This document shows, one piece after another, positions 44,770 to 55,300 of a stretch of DNA of 64,000 bases. The notes under the pieces were generated by a model that did no database searches, was not told the origin of the DNA, and saw nothing but the letters and a program-made list of their open reading frames with translations. Both the position numbers and the translations under genes were made by a program. Origin of the DNA: Alphaproteobacteria bacterium (GTDB taxonomy: Bacteria > Pseudomonadota > Alphaproteobacteria > Micavibrionales > Micavibrionaceae). How positions within the stretch are numbered: the first letter of the stretch is position 1; every line of letters begins with the position of its first letter. The stretch covers positions 124,001 through 188,000 of the forward strand of contig JAFLCW010000001.1 in NCBI GenBank assembly GCA_017302165.1, in the 5' to 3' direction.

Positions 44770-46755
44770 TTAATACGGAGGTTGGACTGCCTGCGTTAAG
44801 GTCTTGAGTGCCTCTGCTACGCCTTGGATATCCTGACCCTCTGATCCCAGCGTGCGAATGGCCACTTTGTGCTCTTCGGCCTCGCGCTTACCCACAACCC
44901 ACAGATAGGGGACTTTTTGCAGGGAATGTTCCCGTACCTTGTAATTGATCTTTTCATTGCGGGCATCCAACTCTGCCCGGATACCGGCTGAACGAAGTTG
45001 TTCGACCACCTGCTGTGCATACGCATCCGCTTCGGACGTAATGGTAGCGACGACACATTGTACGGGGCTCAGCCATAACGGTAATTTACCTGCGTAGTTT
45101 TCAATCAGGATTCCAATGAACCGTTCAATCGATCCTAAAATCGCGCGGTGAAGCATCAATGGGCGGTGTTTTTGTCCATCTTCGCCTGTATATTGCGCGC
45201 CTAGACGTTCAGGTAAATTAGGATCCAGTTGCAAGGTGCCGCATGTCCATGAACGCCCAATCGCATCCAGAATGTGAAATTCCAGTTTCGGGCCATAAAA
45301 GGCCCCATCACCGGGCGCGATATCATAGGCCAAACCTGCGGCCTCAAGGGCCTCTTTCAAAGCGTTTTCAGCATAATCCCAGCTTTCTTCGGTACCTACG
45401 CGTTTTTCGGGGCGCGTCGCCAGTTTGACCTTAAACTGATCAAAACCCAGATCGTGGTAAATCACGCGCAATAATTCACAAAAGGCGAGACTCTCACTGG
45501 CGATCTGATCTTCGCGGCAAAAAATATGGGCGTCATCTTGGGTAAACTGACGCACACGCATCAACCCATGAAGCGCACCATGCGCTTCGTTCCGATGACA
45601 ACACCCAAATTCTGCCATACGGATGGGCAGATCACGATATGATTTAATCCCCTGATTAAAAATTTGTACATGGGCGGGGCAGTTCATGGGTTTAAGTGCC
45701 ATGAAATGTTTAGGTTCTTCTTTGAACACCTTGCCGCCTTCGTCGGCATTGGGCACCACGTCCGGCACGACAAACATATTTTCACGATACTTTCCCCAAT
45801 GGCCAGACGCTTCCCAGAAACGGGCATCCATCAATTGCGGTGTTTTCACTTCTTCATATCCGGCATGGCGAAGGCGCCGACGCATATAGGATTCAAGGGC
45901 TTGCCAAATGATATATCCTTTGGGGTGCCAGAAGACAGATCCTTGCGCTTCATCCTGAAGATGGAATAAATCCAGTTCTTTGCCCAGTTTCCGGTGATCG
46001 CGTTTTTCGGCTTCTTCAATCTGTGTCAAATAGGCATCCAGTTCCGCCTGTGTGCGCCACGCCGTGCCATAAATACGTGTCAACTGTGCCTTGTTTGAAT
46101 CCCCGCGCCAATACGCACCGGCCACCTTCATCAACTTAAAGGCTGTGCCCACATGTTTGGTGGTCGGCATATGGGGCCCTCGGCATAAATCAAGCCAGTC
46201 ACCCTGACGATAAATTTTGATCTCTTCGGTATCGGGCAAATCTTGAATCAGTTCTGCCTTGAAATTCTCACCCTTATTTTTGAAATAGGTTATCGCGTCT
46301 TGACGATCCCACACTTCACGCGTGAACGCAGATCCACGCTCCACGATTTTTTTCATTTCCTGTTCGATCACCAAAAAATCATCGGTACTGAACGGTTCGT
46401 TTCTGGCAAAATCGTAAAAGAAACCATTTTCAATGTTAGGGCCAATCGTGACCTGGGTGCCCGGAAATAATTTTTGAACCGCCTCGGCCAGAACATGGGC
46501 GCAGTCATGACGGATCATCTCCAGCGCCACATCATCTTCCCGTTTGATCAGGGAAATAGACGCTGAATGATCAATCGGTAAGGACAGGTCGGATAAAACC
46601 CCGTTAATCTTGATGGCAATCACGGCCTTGGCGAGCGATTTGGAAATATTCTCCGCAATGCCCATACCGGTAATACCCGGGGCGAATTCACGCACCGCGC
46701 CATCAGGAAGAGTAATCTGGATAACCGAGAGATTTTTGTTTTGTTGCAGTGCCAT
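44770..46755 (-). CDS. thrS: Threonine--tRNA ligase
   Basis: The 661-residue enzyme charges tRNA-Thr. Domains in order: TGS (about 1-70), the editing domain with HxxxH in [12 protein letters not shown], the class II catalytic core with the zinc-site [10 protein letters not shown], and the anticodon-binding domain at the end ([22 protein letters not shown]). The ATG at 46755 gives the standard start; AGAAGG is only one base away, and an inverted repeat covers the start, so initiation looks unusual and perhaps regulated. Confidence 0.97.
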   Translation of the reverse strand: MALQQNKNLSVIQITLPDGAVREFAPGITGMGIAENISKSLAKAVIAIKINGVLSDLSLPIDHSASISLIKREDDVALEMIRHDCAHVLAEAVQKLFPGTQVTIGPNIENGFFYDFARNEPFSTDDFLVIEQEMKKIVERGSAFTREVWDRQDAITYFKNKGENFKAELIQDLPDTEEIKIYRQGDWLDLCRGPHMPTTKHVGTAFKLMKVAGAYWRGDSNKAQLTRIYGTAWRTQAELDAYLTQIEEAEKRDHRKLGKELDLFHLQDEAQGSVFWHPKGYIIWQALESYMRRRLRHAGYEEVKTPQLMDARFWEASGHWGKYRENMFVVPDVVPNADEGGKVFKEEPKHFMALKPMNCPAHVQIFNQGIKSYRDLPIRMAEFGCCHRNEAHGALHGLMRVRQFTQDDAHIFCREDQIASESLAFCELLRVIYHDLGFDQFKVKLATRPEKRVGTEESWDYAENALKEALEAAGLAYDIAPGDGAFYGPKLEFHILDAIGRSWTCGTLQLDPNLPERLGAQYTGEDGQKHRPLMLHRAILGSIERFIGILIENYAGKLPLWLSPVQCVVATITSEADAYAQQVVEQLRSAGIRAELDARNEKINYKVREHSLQKVPYLWVVGKREAEEHKVAIRTLGSEGQDIQGVAEALKTLTQAVQPPY

Positions 46756-46783
46756 GCCTTCTTTTTAACCATAAAGAAGGCAT
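46754..46783 (-). promoter_or_regulatory. Hairpin covering the thrS start codon, candidate translational operator
   Basis: On the minus strand ATGCCTTCTTT and AAAGAAGGCAT form a perfect 11-base-pair stem with the 8-base loop ATGGTTAA. The 3' arm contains AAGAAGG and the first two bases of the thrS ATG. No T run follows, so it is not an intrinsic terminator for the upstream adaptor gene. The loop contains GGU, a threonine anticodon; E. coli ThrRS represses its own mRNA through anticodon-like hairpins near the start. Confidence 0.5.
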
Positions 46784-46807
46784 CAGGTCACGTCTTTTTT
46801 AAGGGGC

Positions 46808-48277
46808 TTAACGTTCGTTCATCGCCCGGTCGATGGTTTTGATAAACGGTTTCAGCAGATATTCCATGACCGTTTTCTTCCCTGTTAAAATATCCACCGT
46901 GGCCACCATCCCTGGGATAATCGGCAAGACTTCGCCAGCGCGTTTCAGGCTGTTTTCTTCAGTGCGCACCCGCACTAAATAATAACTATCGCCTTTTTCA
47001 TCTGTCACGGCGTCAGGTGAAATGGCCACGACCTTACCTTTCAGGCCGCCATACACCGAAAAATCATAGGCCGTAATTTTCACCACAGCCGGCTGATCCG
47101 GGTATAAAAAGGCAATGTCCTGAGGTTTGATCCGGGCTTCGAGCAAAAGCTGGTCATCCTTTGGCACAATCTCAATGAATTCCTGACCCGGCTGAACCAC
47201 GCCCCCGACGGTAAAGACTTTCATATCCTTAATGTACCCGTTGACGGGGGATTTGATATCGGCACGATCTTTTCGATCCTGAAGCCCCCCCAAACCCTGA
47301 CGAATCGCGTTCATTTCAATCATCTTGGCCGATAATTCCGTTTGAGATGTCGCCCGTGCTTGTGATTTGATATCTGAGATACGTGCCTGAGCTTCGGCAA
47401 TTGCTGATCTCGCGCGAGGGATAGCGGTTAATGTACTGTTCAATTCGGTTTCACGTTCTTTGATCGTGCGCTCTAATTGAAGCAGTTCCATTTTAGGGGC
47501 AGTGCCGCGTGCGACCAAGGGTTCAACCATGGCCTTTTCTTCTTTGGCCAAAGAGACTTGGCCGCGAATATCATTCGCCCGCGTAGTCAATTCATTGAGT
47601 TCCTGTGAGCGCTGGCTCTTTTGTTGTTCCATGACCATGGTTTGACTGCTGATTTTATCCATGTTGGCACGGTAAGCATTCATTTCTTCGGTGACACTTT
47701 GCGGTGCCCCTTTCATGACCTCATCTGAAAAATTCGGTGTGCGCCCTTCGACTTCGGCTTGAAGACGCTGAATAGTTGCCTGAAGCCCCAGCATTTTGGC
47801 TTCGTTCGATCCCAGTTCTGATGTAGCGGCAATATCGCTGAGCCGAACTAACATGTCGCCCGCCTTAACTTCGTCGCCTTCCTTGACAAAAAACTCTTCA
47901 ACAATACCGCCTTCGAGTGATGATATTTTCTGGATTTCGGATGATGGCACGACTTTTCCTTCGCCGCGTGTGGTTTCATCGAGTTCGGCAAAGGCCGCCC
48001 ATAAATAAAAGAAAATAAAAAATATACAAATCGTCAGCATAATGATGTGCCGGGATAAGGGCATTTCATCATCGGTTTCAAAAAAACGGTCAGCGCGTGC
48101 GGTAAGTTTACTGCCCATCCAGTGCTTTTGTGCCTGTTTCCAATCTGATTCATTATTCATGTCCAGATCAGACGGTGCCTTGGCCTGAGACTCCATCTGC
48201 GCCTTTAACGCCGCGGCCAGACGCGGATCTTTCCCGGAAAATTCACGAATGGGTTTTTTCTGACCAAAGCCAAACAT
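46808..48277 (-). CDS. Type I secretion membrane fusion protein, HlyD family
   Basis: The 489-residue adaptor links the inner-membrane ABC exporter to the TolC-like channel. It has a cytoplasmic start of about 80 residues, one membrane segment (HIIMLTICIFFIFFYLWAAFAE), a lipoyl/biotinyl-like part (EGGIVEEFFVKEGDEVKAGDMLV), long coiled coils (about 180-330) and a beta-barrel end (VVQPGQEFIEIVPKDD, IIPGMVATVDILTGKKTVMEYLLKPF). It starts 2 bases after the ABC exporter stop, so the two are in one operon. LapC of the Lap system belongs to the same family. Confidence 0.94.
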   Translation of the reverse strand: MFGFGQKKPIREFSGKDPRLAAALKAQMESQAKAPSDLDMNNESDWKQAQKHWMGSKLTARADRFFETDDEMPLSRHIIMLTICIFFIFFYLWAAFAELDETTRGEGKVVPSSEIQKISSLEGGIVEEFFVKEGDEVKAGDMLVRLSDIAATSELGSNEAKMLGLQATIQRLQAEVEGRTPNFSDEVMKGAPQSVTEEMNAYRANMDKISSQTMVMEQQKSQRSQELNELTTRANDIRGQVSLAKEEKAMVEPLVARGTAPKMELLQLERTIKERETELNSTLTAIPRARSAIAEAQARISDIKSQARATSQTELSAKMIEMNAIRQGLGGLQDRKDRADIKSPVNGYIKDMKVFTVGGVVQPGQEFIEIVPKDDQLLLEARIKPQDIAFLYPDQPAVVKITAYDFSVYGGLKGKVVAISPDAVTDEKGDSYYLVRVRTEENSLKRAGEVLPIIPGMVATVDILTGKKTVMEYLLKPFIKTIDRAMNER

Positions 48278-48279
48278 GG

Positions 48280-50586
48280 TTATATCTCCGTTTGTTCTGC
48301 GGTAGTGCCGAATTGACGACCCTGCAGACGCTGGATCACGTCATTTTTGGGTCCATAGGCGACAATTCTGCCCCGGTCAATCAAGATGAGTTTATCCACC
48401 AGCGTCAACATGGAACCTTTATGCGTGATCAAGATGGTGGTTCTGCCTTTGATGACTTGTTCCAAACGCTTTCTTAATCGGTTTTCAGACGCCGGATCCA
48501 TCGACGCCGTCGGTTCATCCAGAATTAAAATCGGGGGATCATATAAAAGAGCCCGGGCAATCGCGACCGATTGACGCTGACCGCCCGACAAGGCTTCGCC
48601 ACGTTCACCGACTTGTGTATCTAAACCGGCTTGGGAATCACGTAGAAATTCCATCACCCCCGCCAATTCAGCCGCTCGTAAGACCGCCCGGTCAGAGGCC
48701 ATTTCATGACCCATGGTGATGTTTTCACGCACGGACCCATAGAATAAATGCGGAGATTGTTGAACAGCCCCCACAGATCGGCGCAAATCACCCGGGTCAA
48801 TCTGGCGGACATCCGTCCCATCAATTTGAATCGATCCACTATCCGGTTGATAGAGATTGATCAGTAATCGTTCGATCGTTGTTTTTCCCGATCCGACCGC
48901 GCCGATAACACCCACATGCTCCCCCGCTTCGATCATGAAATTGATGTGATTCAGCGCAGGAACACTCTGCCCGGGATAATGAAAAAGGACATCACGAAAT
49001 TCAATCTGGCCTTTCATATCCGGCATAGAAATGAAATGTTTGCCTTCGGGACGTTCAACTGGTTTTTTCATCAATTGATCCAGTTGAAGCAATCCTTCAC
49101 GCGATTGATGATACCGCGTGAGTAACCCGGCCAATTGGGTCATGGGTTGCATGGCGCGTCCGGTTAATAACACACAGGCAATCAACGCCCCCATTGATAA
49201 TTTAGCATCCGCAATCATCAGAACACCGACAACGACAACCAAAATACTAGCCAGTTGCTGGAATAAAGACGCGGAGTTCACAGCCAGCGAGCTGACATGA
49301 CGGGTTTTAACCGATGTCCGGGACGCTTTTTCGGTCAGCTCTTCCCATTTGCGCTGAGTATTTCCTTCCGCGGCCTGAACCTTAATCGTTTCAAGTCCGG
49401 CAATTGTTTCAAACAACAAAGCATTTTTAAGCGCGCTTTCCATCATCGACGCTTTGATCGCCTTACGAAGTTCGCCTTGCATCATCCAGCCGAGCAAAAG
49501 CACAATCGGTAAAAGAAGAAGCGGAATAAAGGCGATTGGCCCCCCGATAATCGCAATAATGCCGATGAACAAAAAGACAAACGGCATATCAATAATGGCG
49601 GTCATGGTGGCCGACGTAAAGAAATCCCGAAGGCCTTCAAATTCACGCATGTTACTGGCCAGTACCCCAGCGCTCGCAGGGCGAGCGGCCATATTCATAC
49701 CCATCATCTGTTCAAATAAACGGGCGGAAATTTTAACGTCTGCTTTGCGCCCCGCATGATCCAGAAAATAGGCGCGCATGTTTTTGAGGATAAAATCAAA
49801 CATATAAACAGTCGCCATACCCAAAGCCAGTACCCACATCGTTTCCATGGCGTTATTCGGCACAACGCGGTCATAGACGTTCATGGTGAAGAGGGATGAG
49901 GCAATGGCAAACAGGTTGATCATCACCGCCGCGAGGACAACCTCGGCATATATTTTTCGGTTATCCCACAAGGCCGACCAAAACCAATCGCGGGCATTAT
50001 TAATGGTGGCTGGCCCGGCACGATCATCGACCCGCGCGATTGGACGCAGGAAAAAAGCATAGCCCGAATAAATCGGTTTTAATTGGTCATAGGTCAGTGC
50101 CTGACGGTCATCTTCGGTCTCCGGGAACTGAACGATAAATTGAGTGTCTTTATCAAAATAGACATCGGTTTTTTTACCAAATCCCAGAAATCCTTTTTTT
50201 TCAGGATTGTGCAACCCCCAAAGAATACATGCCTGACCTTTATCCAGCACCAATACGCATGGCAAATTCGGGGCAATGGCCAGTGAATCAAGAGGTCGAT
50301 CCACCATGCGGGCATGAAGGCCTGTCCGTTCAGCCGCCCGGGAAAATAAAAGCGGCGTGATGCCCGTTTTGGGAATAGGCAACCCCGCCGTCAGGGATGC
50401 CTTACTTGTGCGGCGGCCATAATGACCCGCCATAATCCGTAGACAATCCACCAGCGGGTCGTCAATCGCCACACGACCCGCTTCAAGCGGCCAGACATCG
50501 GCTGTTTTTTCGTGCTCTGTCCCTTCAAAATCCGGGTCAAAAGAAGCTGGATCTGTCGTCGGATTCGAGGGATTTTGAGTGTTCAT
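48280..50586 (-). CDS. Type I secretion permease/ATPase, LapB/HlyB type
   Basis: The 768-residue ABC exporter has an N-terminal C39-like domain without a functional peptidase pattern (DPLVDCLRIMAGHYGRR), a six-helix membrane domain (about 220-470), and an ATPase domain with GAVGSGKTTIERLL, LSGGQRQSVAIARAL and ILILDEPTASMD. This is the layout of LapB-like exporters of large adhesins. ATG 50586 is chosen; a TTG at 50619 is also in frame. It is flanked by the TolC-like gene upstream and the adaptor downstream. Confidence 0.95.
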   Translation of the reverse strand: MNTQNPSNPTTDPASFDPDFEGTEHEKTADVWPLEAGRVAIDDPLVDCLRIMAGHYGRRTSKASLTAGLPIPKTGITPLLFSRAAERTGLHARMVDRPLDSLAIAPNLPCVLVLDKGQACILWGLHNPEKKGFLGFGKKTDVYFDKDTQFIVQFPETEDDRQALTYDQLKPIYSGYAFFLRPIARVDDRAGPATINNARDWFWSALWDNRKIYAEVVLAAVMINLFAIASSLFTMNVYDRVVPNNAMETMWVLALGMATVYMFDFILKNMRAYFLDHAGRKADVKISARLFEQMMGMNMAARPASAGVLASNMREFEGLRDFFTSATMTAIIDMPFVFLFIGIIAIIGGPIAFIPLLLLPIVLLLGWMMQGELRKAIKASMMESALKNALLFETIAGLETIKVQAAEGNTQRKWEELTEKASRTSVKTRHVSSLAVNSASLFQQLASILVVVVGVLMIADAKLSMGALIACVLLTGRAMQPMTQLAGLLTRYHQSREGLLQLDQLMKKPVERPEGKHFISMPDMKGQIEFRDVLFHYPGQSVPALNHINFMIEAGEHVGVIGAVGSGKTTIERLLINLYQPDSGSIQIDGTDVRQIDPGDLRRSVGAVQQSPHLFYGSVRENITMGHEMASDRAVLRAAELAGVMEFLRDSQAGLDTQVGERGEALSGGQRQSVAIARALLYDPPILILDEPTASMDPASENRLRKRLEQVIKGRTTILITHKGSMLTLVDKLILIDRGRIVAYGPKNDVIQRLQGRQFGTTAEQTEI

Positions 50587-50666
50587 AGCCGATCCATTAT
50601 CAGGTCGAAGGGTAAACAAGCGGTAAAGAAGAGGCGCGAGAACACCCGAGCGGTGACGCCAGAATC

Positions 50667-50716
50667 AATAAAGGCCATTCTAACACCGTTTCACGGTATA
50701 TAAAATGGCCTTTATT
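50667..50716 (-). terminator. Inverted repeat between the TolC-like gene and the exporter gene
   Basis: AATAAAGGCCATT at 50667-50679 and AATGGCCTTTATT at 50704-50716 form a perfect 13-base-pair stem with a 24-base loop. T residues are part of the stem and no long T run follows, so it may attenuate transcription or shield the tolC-like mRNA end rather than end all transcription. Confidence 0.5.
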
Positions 50717-50735
50717 ATGAAATTATAAACTCGGA

Positions 50736-52130
50736 TTAGCGGTCGATATTCTTTTCCGTGATAGCAATTTCAGTGCTTTCGCGGGGATACGCCACACCCA
50801 GAGTCGGGAGCAGATTTCCTTTAATCCCCAGCAGACTGAAGACCGAGAACATTTCCAGGAATTCGGCATTGATGGTGTTCGTGCGAGAGACGAATAATTC
50901 ATTCTGCGCATCCAGAACATCAAGCAATGTACGGCGATCCAGTGAGAACTGATCCTTGTAAGCACGTACCACTTCGGCATTTGCGGCGGCCTGTGCCGAG
51001 AACTCACGGGCTCTCTCGCCTGAAGATACCATCCGTGCCCATGTCTGGCGAACGTTATCTTCGATTTCACGACCCGCTTGGGCGCGCTGTTCTTTTGATT
51101 GCTGATAACGGTGGGTGAATTCACGCACGCGCGCCACATCGCCGCCGCCGCGATAGAGATTCCAATCCATCACCACTTGTGCCGCGGCGCTGGTATCATC
51201 GCCTTCAACACCGCCTAGATTTTTACCATGACGTCCGCTGAGTTGAAGGTCAACCTGCGGATAGAGGGTTGAACCTGTGCCTTTATATTCAGCATAGGCT
51301 ACTTTCTCGTCTTCATTGCGAATATCAAGGGTCGGGCTCGCGGATAAGGCAGCTTGAACTTCGGCTTCAACATCTGCCGACAAGGCATCAACCGGGATGC
51401 TGGGCAGAACCAGATCTTTTGGCATTTCACCGACTTCGCGCTGGAAGCTGGCTTCGGCAACACGCAGTTGTTCACGAATAGAGGCTTCTTGAGCACGCGC
51501 CGAGGCCAAACGGGCTTTGGCTTGTTCCAAATCAGCCTGAGTCGAACGACCGGCAGTCACGCCTTCTTCAATCATCCCCATGATGGCAATGTGCTCCGCC
51601 ACATTCTCACGTGTGATGTCGAGCAATTCACGCTGGCGCATCACTTCAAGGAAAAATTCAACAATCGACAGACCGACCAGTTCAGCTGTTTCGCGAACGC
51701 GGTGCGCCGAAGATTGCACGCGGTGTTTTTGACGCTCATTCTCGTATTTTGTATTCCAGCCATCAAACAACATTTGTGTCAGCGTCAGGCTTGAATCATA
51801 ACGTCCCAGCGTTTCTGTATCATCGCCGTCTGTACCGCCATTGGTACCCACATCATCCGTATATTCCACACCGCCATCAGCGCGCAGATCAATGGATGGC
51901 AACCACAAGGCTTTGGCTTGATTTAATTCTTCATCTGTTGCTCTGCGCGAAGCGGCCACAACACCATATTCCGGGTTGGTCATGACACCGGATGATACGG
52001 CTTGAGACAGAGACATCTCAGACGGGCTTCCCTTCGCCGAAGGTGCCTGTTGCGCCAGTGCGGCAGAACCCACCAGAAGCGAGAGGCACGACACCCCAAC
52101 CATTGCGCGTTTCATCCATGTCATCGTCAT
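50736..52130 (-). CDS. TolC-family outer-membrane channel protein
   Basis: The 464-residue product has a signal peptide (ending SAALA-QQAP near residue 25), two repeated helical/strand halves typical of outer membrane efflux proteins, for example EMSLSQAVSSGVMTNPEYG and YRGGGDVARVREFTHRYQQS, and a late FSLDRRTLLDVLDAQNELF. It should be the outer-membrane channel of the type I system encoded next to it (LapE-like). The ATG at 52130 has AGAGG upstream; a GTG directly before it at 52133 is also possible. Confidence 0.94.
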   Translation of the reverse strand: MTMTWMKRAMVGVSCLSLLVGSAALAQQAPSAKGSPSEMSLSQAVSSGVMTNPEYGVVAASRRATDEELNQAKALWLPSIDLRADGGVEYTDDVGTNGGTDGDDTETLGRYDSSLTLTQMLFDGWNTKYENERQKHRVQSSAHRVRETAELVGLSIVEFFLEVMRQRELLDITRENVAEHIAIMGMIEEGVTAGRSTQADLEQAKARLASARAQEASIREQLRVAEASFQREVGEMPKDLVLPSIPVDALSADVEAEVQAALSASPTLDIRNEDEKVAYAEYKGTGSTLYPQVDLQLSGRHGKNLGGVEGDDTSAAAQVVMDWNLYRGGGDVARVREFTHRYQQSKEQRAQAGREIEDNVRQTWARMVSSGERAREFSAQAAANAEVVRAYKDQFSLDRRTLLDVLDAQNELFVSRTNTINAEFLEMFSVFSLLGIKGNLLPTLGVAYPRESTEIAITEKNIDR

Positions 52131-52156
52131 CACAAAAACCTCTGTTTGATAAAAAT

Positions 52157-52178
52157 ATGCTTTAGGTATTTAAAGCAT
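52157..52178 (-). repeat. Inverted repeat in the tolC-like leader
   Basis: ATGCTTTA and TAAAGCAT flank 6 bases, forming a perfect 8-base-pair hairpin between the proposed promoter and the start of the TolC-like gene. It could be an mRNA leader hairpin or a protein operator. Confidence 0.4.
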
Positions 52179-52189
52179 GAAACCAATTA

Positions 52190-52218
52190 CTTATCTCTTT
52201 TTTCTGCCTGAAAGGCAA
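52190..52218 (-). promoter_or_regulatory. Possible promoter of the tolC-like operon
   Basis: On the minus strand TTGCCT, 17 bases, GATAAG. It lies between the adhesin terminator and the tolC-like start, consistent with transcription of the secretion genes separately from the adhesin. Confidence 0.35.
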
Positions 52219-52293
52219 GGGTTTTCAATATCAAGCCCTGCCTCTTTCGCGACCCCGCCCGGCCTTAACCTCGCCGGACTTGGGTTTCCAGTA

Positions 52294-52328
52294 AAAACGC
52301 CGCCCTTCATGAACAAAGGCGGCGTTTT
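52294..52328 (-). terminator. Intrinsic terminator of the large adhesin gene
   Basis: AAAACGCCGCC and GGCGGCGTTTT form a perfect 11-base-pair stem with a 13-base loop; on the minus strand the stem ends in TTTTT. It lies 36 bases after the adhesin stop and separates it from the secretion operon. Confidence 0.85.
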
Positions 52329-52364
52329 ATTTTCTTAAGAAAATCAGGAACCGTTCCCTTGGTC

Positions 52365-55300
52365 TTAAGCGACCAGGTTACCGTCCTTGATTAATTCGTT
52401 AATATCGACGCCCGTGACACCTTCGATCCGGGCGAGATCCAGCGCGTTTGACCGATCCCCGGAACCCGACAGATCCACGGAAATAACCGTACCTCCGTTA
52501 ACTTCGGTTGCGTAAACGAAGCTATTAATCGCCTCGGTCACGTCATCCTGTCCATCGAGCAGGAGCGAGAGATCCAGAATATCGCCTTCATCCATACGGA
52601 AATCCTGGATGCTGGAGATACCATCGCCAATCGCCTCGAAGATAAAGCGGTCGGCGTCATCTGTGCCGTAATACGACCCATCACCTGAGATATTAATGGT
52701 GTTCTGCGACGTCCCGCTGTCATATTGGAACCACGCGTCATACCCCGTCAGTGTCGTGCCATCGGCCATCGTGACTTCTGCTGATTCACCGACAAAGTTA
52801 CCAGCAATCGTCTGATTAAACCCGAAGGTCGCCAGAGAAATGCTCAGGAACCCGGCTTGATCCAGCGTCAGAAATTCATCGACCTGCGATATCGCATCGC
52901 CATTGAGATCCTGCCACAGGGTCAATTTTGTCCAGACCGTATCCTGGGCGTCAATTTTCCCATCCGCATTCGAGTCATAAAGTGACAGCATCTGATACCC
53001 GCCGATCACATCATTCCCGAACATTTCAGAGTGATCATTGACCACACCGTCTTCGTTTTTATCCCAAACCAGGAACGCATCATCGCCGCTCAGCCAGGCT
53101 GTCTGATCTTTGATACCATCTTCATCGATATCAAAGAGAACGCCATCTTGTTTTGCGATCAATTCAATACCATCCCGGTCAAGATCAAACACCAACGGAC
53201 ACCCATCGCCGCCGCCGCCATCGGCACCGCCATCTCCACCTGACGGTGGGGGCGGGGGTTCAACATAGGTACCCGTCAAGTTAAAGGTCGCCGTCGCAGC
53301 CGATGTATCCCCGTCGATATCCGCTATTTGATAGGTCAACGAAAACGCCGTGGGTACGCCGCTTGGTAACCGAGCCGGATCCCAAGCGATCGAAGCTGTT
53401 CCGTTGCTGTGGACGCTGACCCATACAGGGATACCATATACCGGATCAGTTAAAGCAAACGATGCTGTCCCACCAGCTGGGACGCCCTGCTGTTGGCCAG
53501 CGATCCAGACATAGGTGACGCGAGCACCCCCATCAAATCCTGACCCGTCGTTAGACAGAAGGTTAATCGATGATGAACTATTCCCACCCACATTCAGAAC
53601 ATCATTCACCGCTTGTGGGCCGTCATCATACACATTGATTGAGATCACATTATCTGCTGTGTCCCGATCAGCATCCGTCACTCGTACCCCAAAGTTCAAT
53701 GTGATAAAGTCGTTCGGATCACCGGCGTTGGCATGATCAATCGGATGAAATGCGGCAAACTGATATGCCCCGTTTGATTTATTAACCCACAGCTGGAACA
53801 CAACCGCACCATCAGAACGTGTCCCTTGATAATATTGCCATGTTGTATCGTGGTTAACCAGTCCAACACTGACCCCTTGGCCCTGTGATGTTAAGGCATA
53901 AGAAGGCGCAAACCAGCCGTTACCCGTCACTTGACCGCTACCATCTGCTCCAAAGTTCACGGGCGTGTTGCCGTAAACCCAATAAGCACCATATGTTTCA
54001 TCAACAGCATTATTAGCGGCACCGATGCTGGGTCCATCATCGAATACGCGGATCGTGATACTCCCATCGCCCGTGTCGCCGTCACTATCTGTTGCACGAA
54101 CGCCGAAAACCAGATCCACAGAGTCATTCGGATCAGAGGCATTCGCATGATCGAGTTTAGCCCGCTCAATGAAGGTATAGTTGCCGTTGGATGCCAATTG
54201 CAATGTAAAGACATGCACAACATTCGGCACCACGCCTTCATAACGATTATTTGCCGCATCATAATAAACCTGAACGGCTTGTCCGTTCCAAGTCAACGGA
54301 TAGGATGAGGAGAAACCTTGCGTCCCCGTTACATTCGCCAGACTATCGTTCCCGGTATTGATTTGAAGCGTCCCAGACACGGTATCAAACCCGCCTGTCT
54401 CATCCACTTGGTTGAACCCGTTCACAATCACCGGACGGTCATCTGTTGCCGATGTCGTCACCGACAGGTTTGCACTCGATACATCGCCATCGCGGTCTTG
54501 CATCGTGTAGCTGAACACATCCGTTACATTCGCATTCAGGTTGCCTTCGGCCTTCGGTGTGAAGGTATAAGCCCCTGTGCTGTTCAGAACCAAGGTTCCA
54601 CCCGCCGCGTTGATCGTGGTCGATCCACCCGCCGCAATGTTATAGACCGTGCCGTTATATGTCACGCTTCTCACCGAAGCTCCCGTATCCAGACCCACCG
54701 CATCATTGGTCAGAACGTTACCTGTTACCGCCGCACCGCCTTCCGACGCGCCAGCCGTATCATTCACCGCCTGAGGACCATCATCGAACACGCGGATCGT
54801 GATATTGCCATCACCCGTATCGCCGTCACCGTCCGTAGCACGGATACCAAACACCAGATCCACAGAGTCATTCGGATCAGAAGCATTCGCGTGATCCAAT
54901 TGACGGATCTGTGTAAAGCTGTAGGTGCCGTTTGCATTCACCGTCAATGTGAACACAGGCTGGCCGCCCGCTGTCCCTGTATAGGTATTCCCCGACAGAG
55001 ATACCGTCACCGGCTGACCGTTCGAGGTCAACGCGTATGATGAGGTAAATGTATTCAGCGGTGTCACGGAACCCGGCGCATCGCCGCCATAGTTCACGGT
55101 CACCGTCCCAGACACGGTATCAAACCCGCCTGTCTCATCCACTTGGTTGAACCCGTTCACAATCACTGGACGGTCATCTACCGGACTGACAAGGAAGGAG
55201 AATTCGGCTGTGTCCGTATCGCCATCATAATCACGGATCGTGTAGCTAAACGTATCCGTCCCATTCGGGTTATTACCATTGGCCGTATACGTATATGCCC

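Noticed and set aside
50723..51139. 138-codon minus-strand frame overlapping the end of the TolC-like gene
   Set aside because: It lies in another frame of a clearly coding TolC-family gene and shows no family features.
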